This document shows positions 4,500-5,050 of a DNA stretch of 5,050 bases, in pieces (the first letter of the stretch is position 1; each line of letters starts with the position of its first letter). Origin of the DNA: Thermoflexus sp. (GTDB taxonomy: Bacteria; Chloroflexota; Anaerolineae; Thermoflexales; Thermoflexaceae). The position numbers and the translations under genes were made by a program. The stretch spans positions 1 through 5,050 of the forward strand of contig JAGHYO010000188.1 of the NCBI GenBank assembly GCA_017743605.1, given 5' to 3'. The notes below the pieces were generated by a model, which was not told where the DNA came from, ran no database searches, and worked only from the letters and a program-made list of their open reading frames with translations.

Positions 4500-5050
4500 G
4501 TTCCTAAATGGCGTGTTCTTGCCCAAGCAGCCGGGCAACTGGTCCGGGTGGAGAACGGCGCCGGGCGGTAGATAGAGATCGCCTACACCCCCGAAGGGCT
4601 CATCCGGGAGATCACAGCCCCTGAGGGGGCGCGGCTGCAGTACGCCTACACCGACGGCCTCCTCACCGCCTTCACCGACGCTCGGGGCCGGACTTGGCAA
4701 TACACCTATAACTCCCAAGGCTGGCTCGTGGCCCTCCTCGGCCCCAGGGGCCACCCCATCCCGCGGCTTCGCTATAGGGAGAACCCAGATGCCTCCAATT
4801 ACGGTCGGGCGATCGGGCAGATCGAAGGCGCCACTGCCCGCTACGCCTTCCCCTAGCGATGACCCCTCGCACGCCCGCACCATCCGAGACGCCTACGGCC
4901 ACCCCATCGTCCACCAGCCCGACGAGGATTACCCGCTGATCCGCCTCACCAACCCTCTAGGCTACACTGACAGGTGGTGGAGGTGGCCGACAGCTTGGGC
5001 CGCCGCCTGAGTTATGCCTACGACCCGGCCGGCAACCGGGTGGCCCTGAC
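4500..5050 (+). pseudogene. RHS/YD-repeat protein fragment, frameshifted and cut by the window edge
   Basis: Remains of a large RHS-type protein (extracellular or polymorphic-toxin-shell family built of YD repeats). In one frame it reads AAGQLVRVENGAGR, a TAG at 4569-4571 where TGG (Trp) would fit, then IEIAYTPEGLIREITAPEG, LQYAYTDGLLTAFTDARGR and WQYTYNSQGW up to RYAF near 4850. A TAG at 4854-4856 ends this frame, but homology-like sequence goes on in the next frame (SDDPSHARTIRDAYGHPIV, then LIRLTNPLGYTD). An extra C in the CCCC run at 4850-4853 explains this. Near 4971 one base is missing and the original frame returns: VEVADSLGRRLSYAYDPAGN, running off the window. The repeat pattern [YF]-x-Y-x-x-x-G is clear throughout. 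No start codon or ribosome site is recognisable; the left boundary is approximate. The fragment lies divergent to the DtxR-family gene. Sequencing error could account for a single-base lesion but hardly all three. Confidence 0.8.

Noticed and set aside
4393..4575. Plus-strand open frame of 60 codons at the left of the RHS relic
   Set aside because: Antisense to the DtxR-family N-terminus and in a different frame from the YD-repeat sequence; no family resemblance.

Overview
This is a GC-rich bacterial window (by eye roughly two thirds G+C). Genes are closely packed and most starts have strong GGAGG-type ribosome binding sites. The gene content (bacterial Cax exchanger, DtxR-FeoA regulator, minimal zincin, CsoR-family regulator, FmdB zinc ribbon, EF-P relic, RHS relic) and codon style suggest a thermophilic or environmental lineage such as Chloroflexota (Thermoflexus-like). 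That placement is an impression, not a computed result.

Layout. Positions 1-148 hold REP-like palindromic repeats: an inverted pair, a further copy and the tail of another. Positions 181-1215 (+) encode a Ca2+/H+ antiporter. Convergent to it is a four-gene minus-strand cluster, in order of transcription: FmdB-type zinc ribbon (2624-2445), CsoR/CstR-family repressor (2372-2103), small zinc-ribbon protein (2079-1783) and YhfA-like OsmC protein (1744-1244). Upstream of the cluster a TTGACA-N17-TACCCT promoter has its -10 inside an imperfect inverted repeat with TACCC/GGGTA half-sites, the expected form of a CsoR-family operator. The repressor has a C36-Y61-C65 fingerprint with no metal-binding histidine. 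Together with an OsmC thiol protein this suggests a sulfane-sulfur or peroxide responsive operon rather than a copper operon; this is inference.

Positions 2948-3321 (+) are a decayed elongation factor P-like gene, with a nonsense codon at position 8, a lost middle and the C-terminal end in another frame. Convergent to it is a two-gene minus-strand unit: a DtxR/MntR-family metalloregulator with a FeoA-like domain (4394-3681), overlapping by 32 nt a minimal zincin metallopeptidase (3712-3323). From about 4500 to the right edge lies a plus-strand RHS/YD-repeat fragment with one nonsense codon and two frameshifts, continuing beyond the window.

Two independent pseudogenes and a REP cluster in 5 kb suggest a region undergoing gene loss between working housekeeping and stress genes. 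No tRNA, rRNA, CRISPR array or intact mobile element was found.
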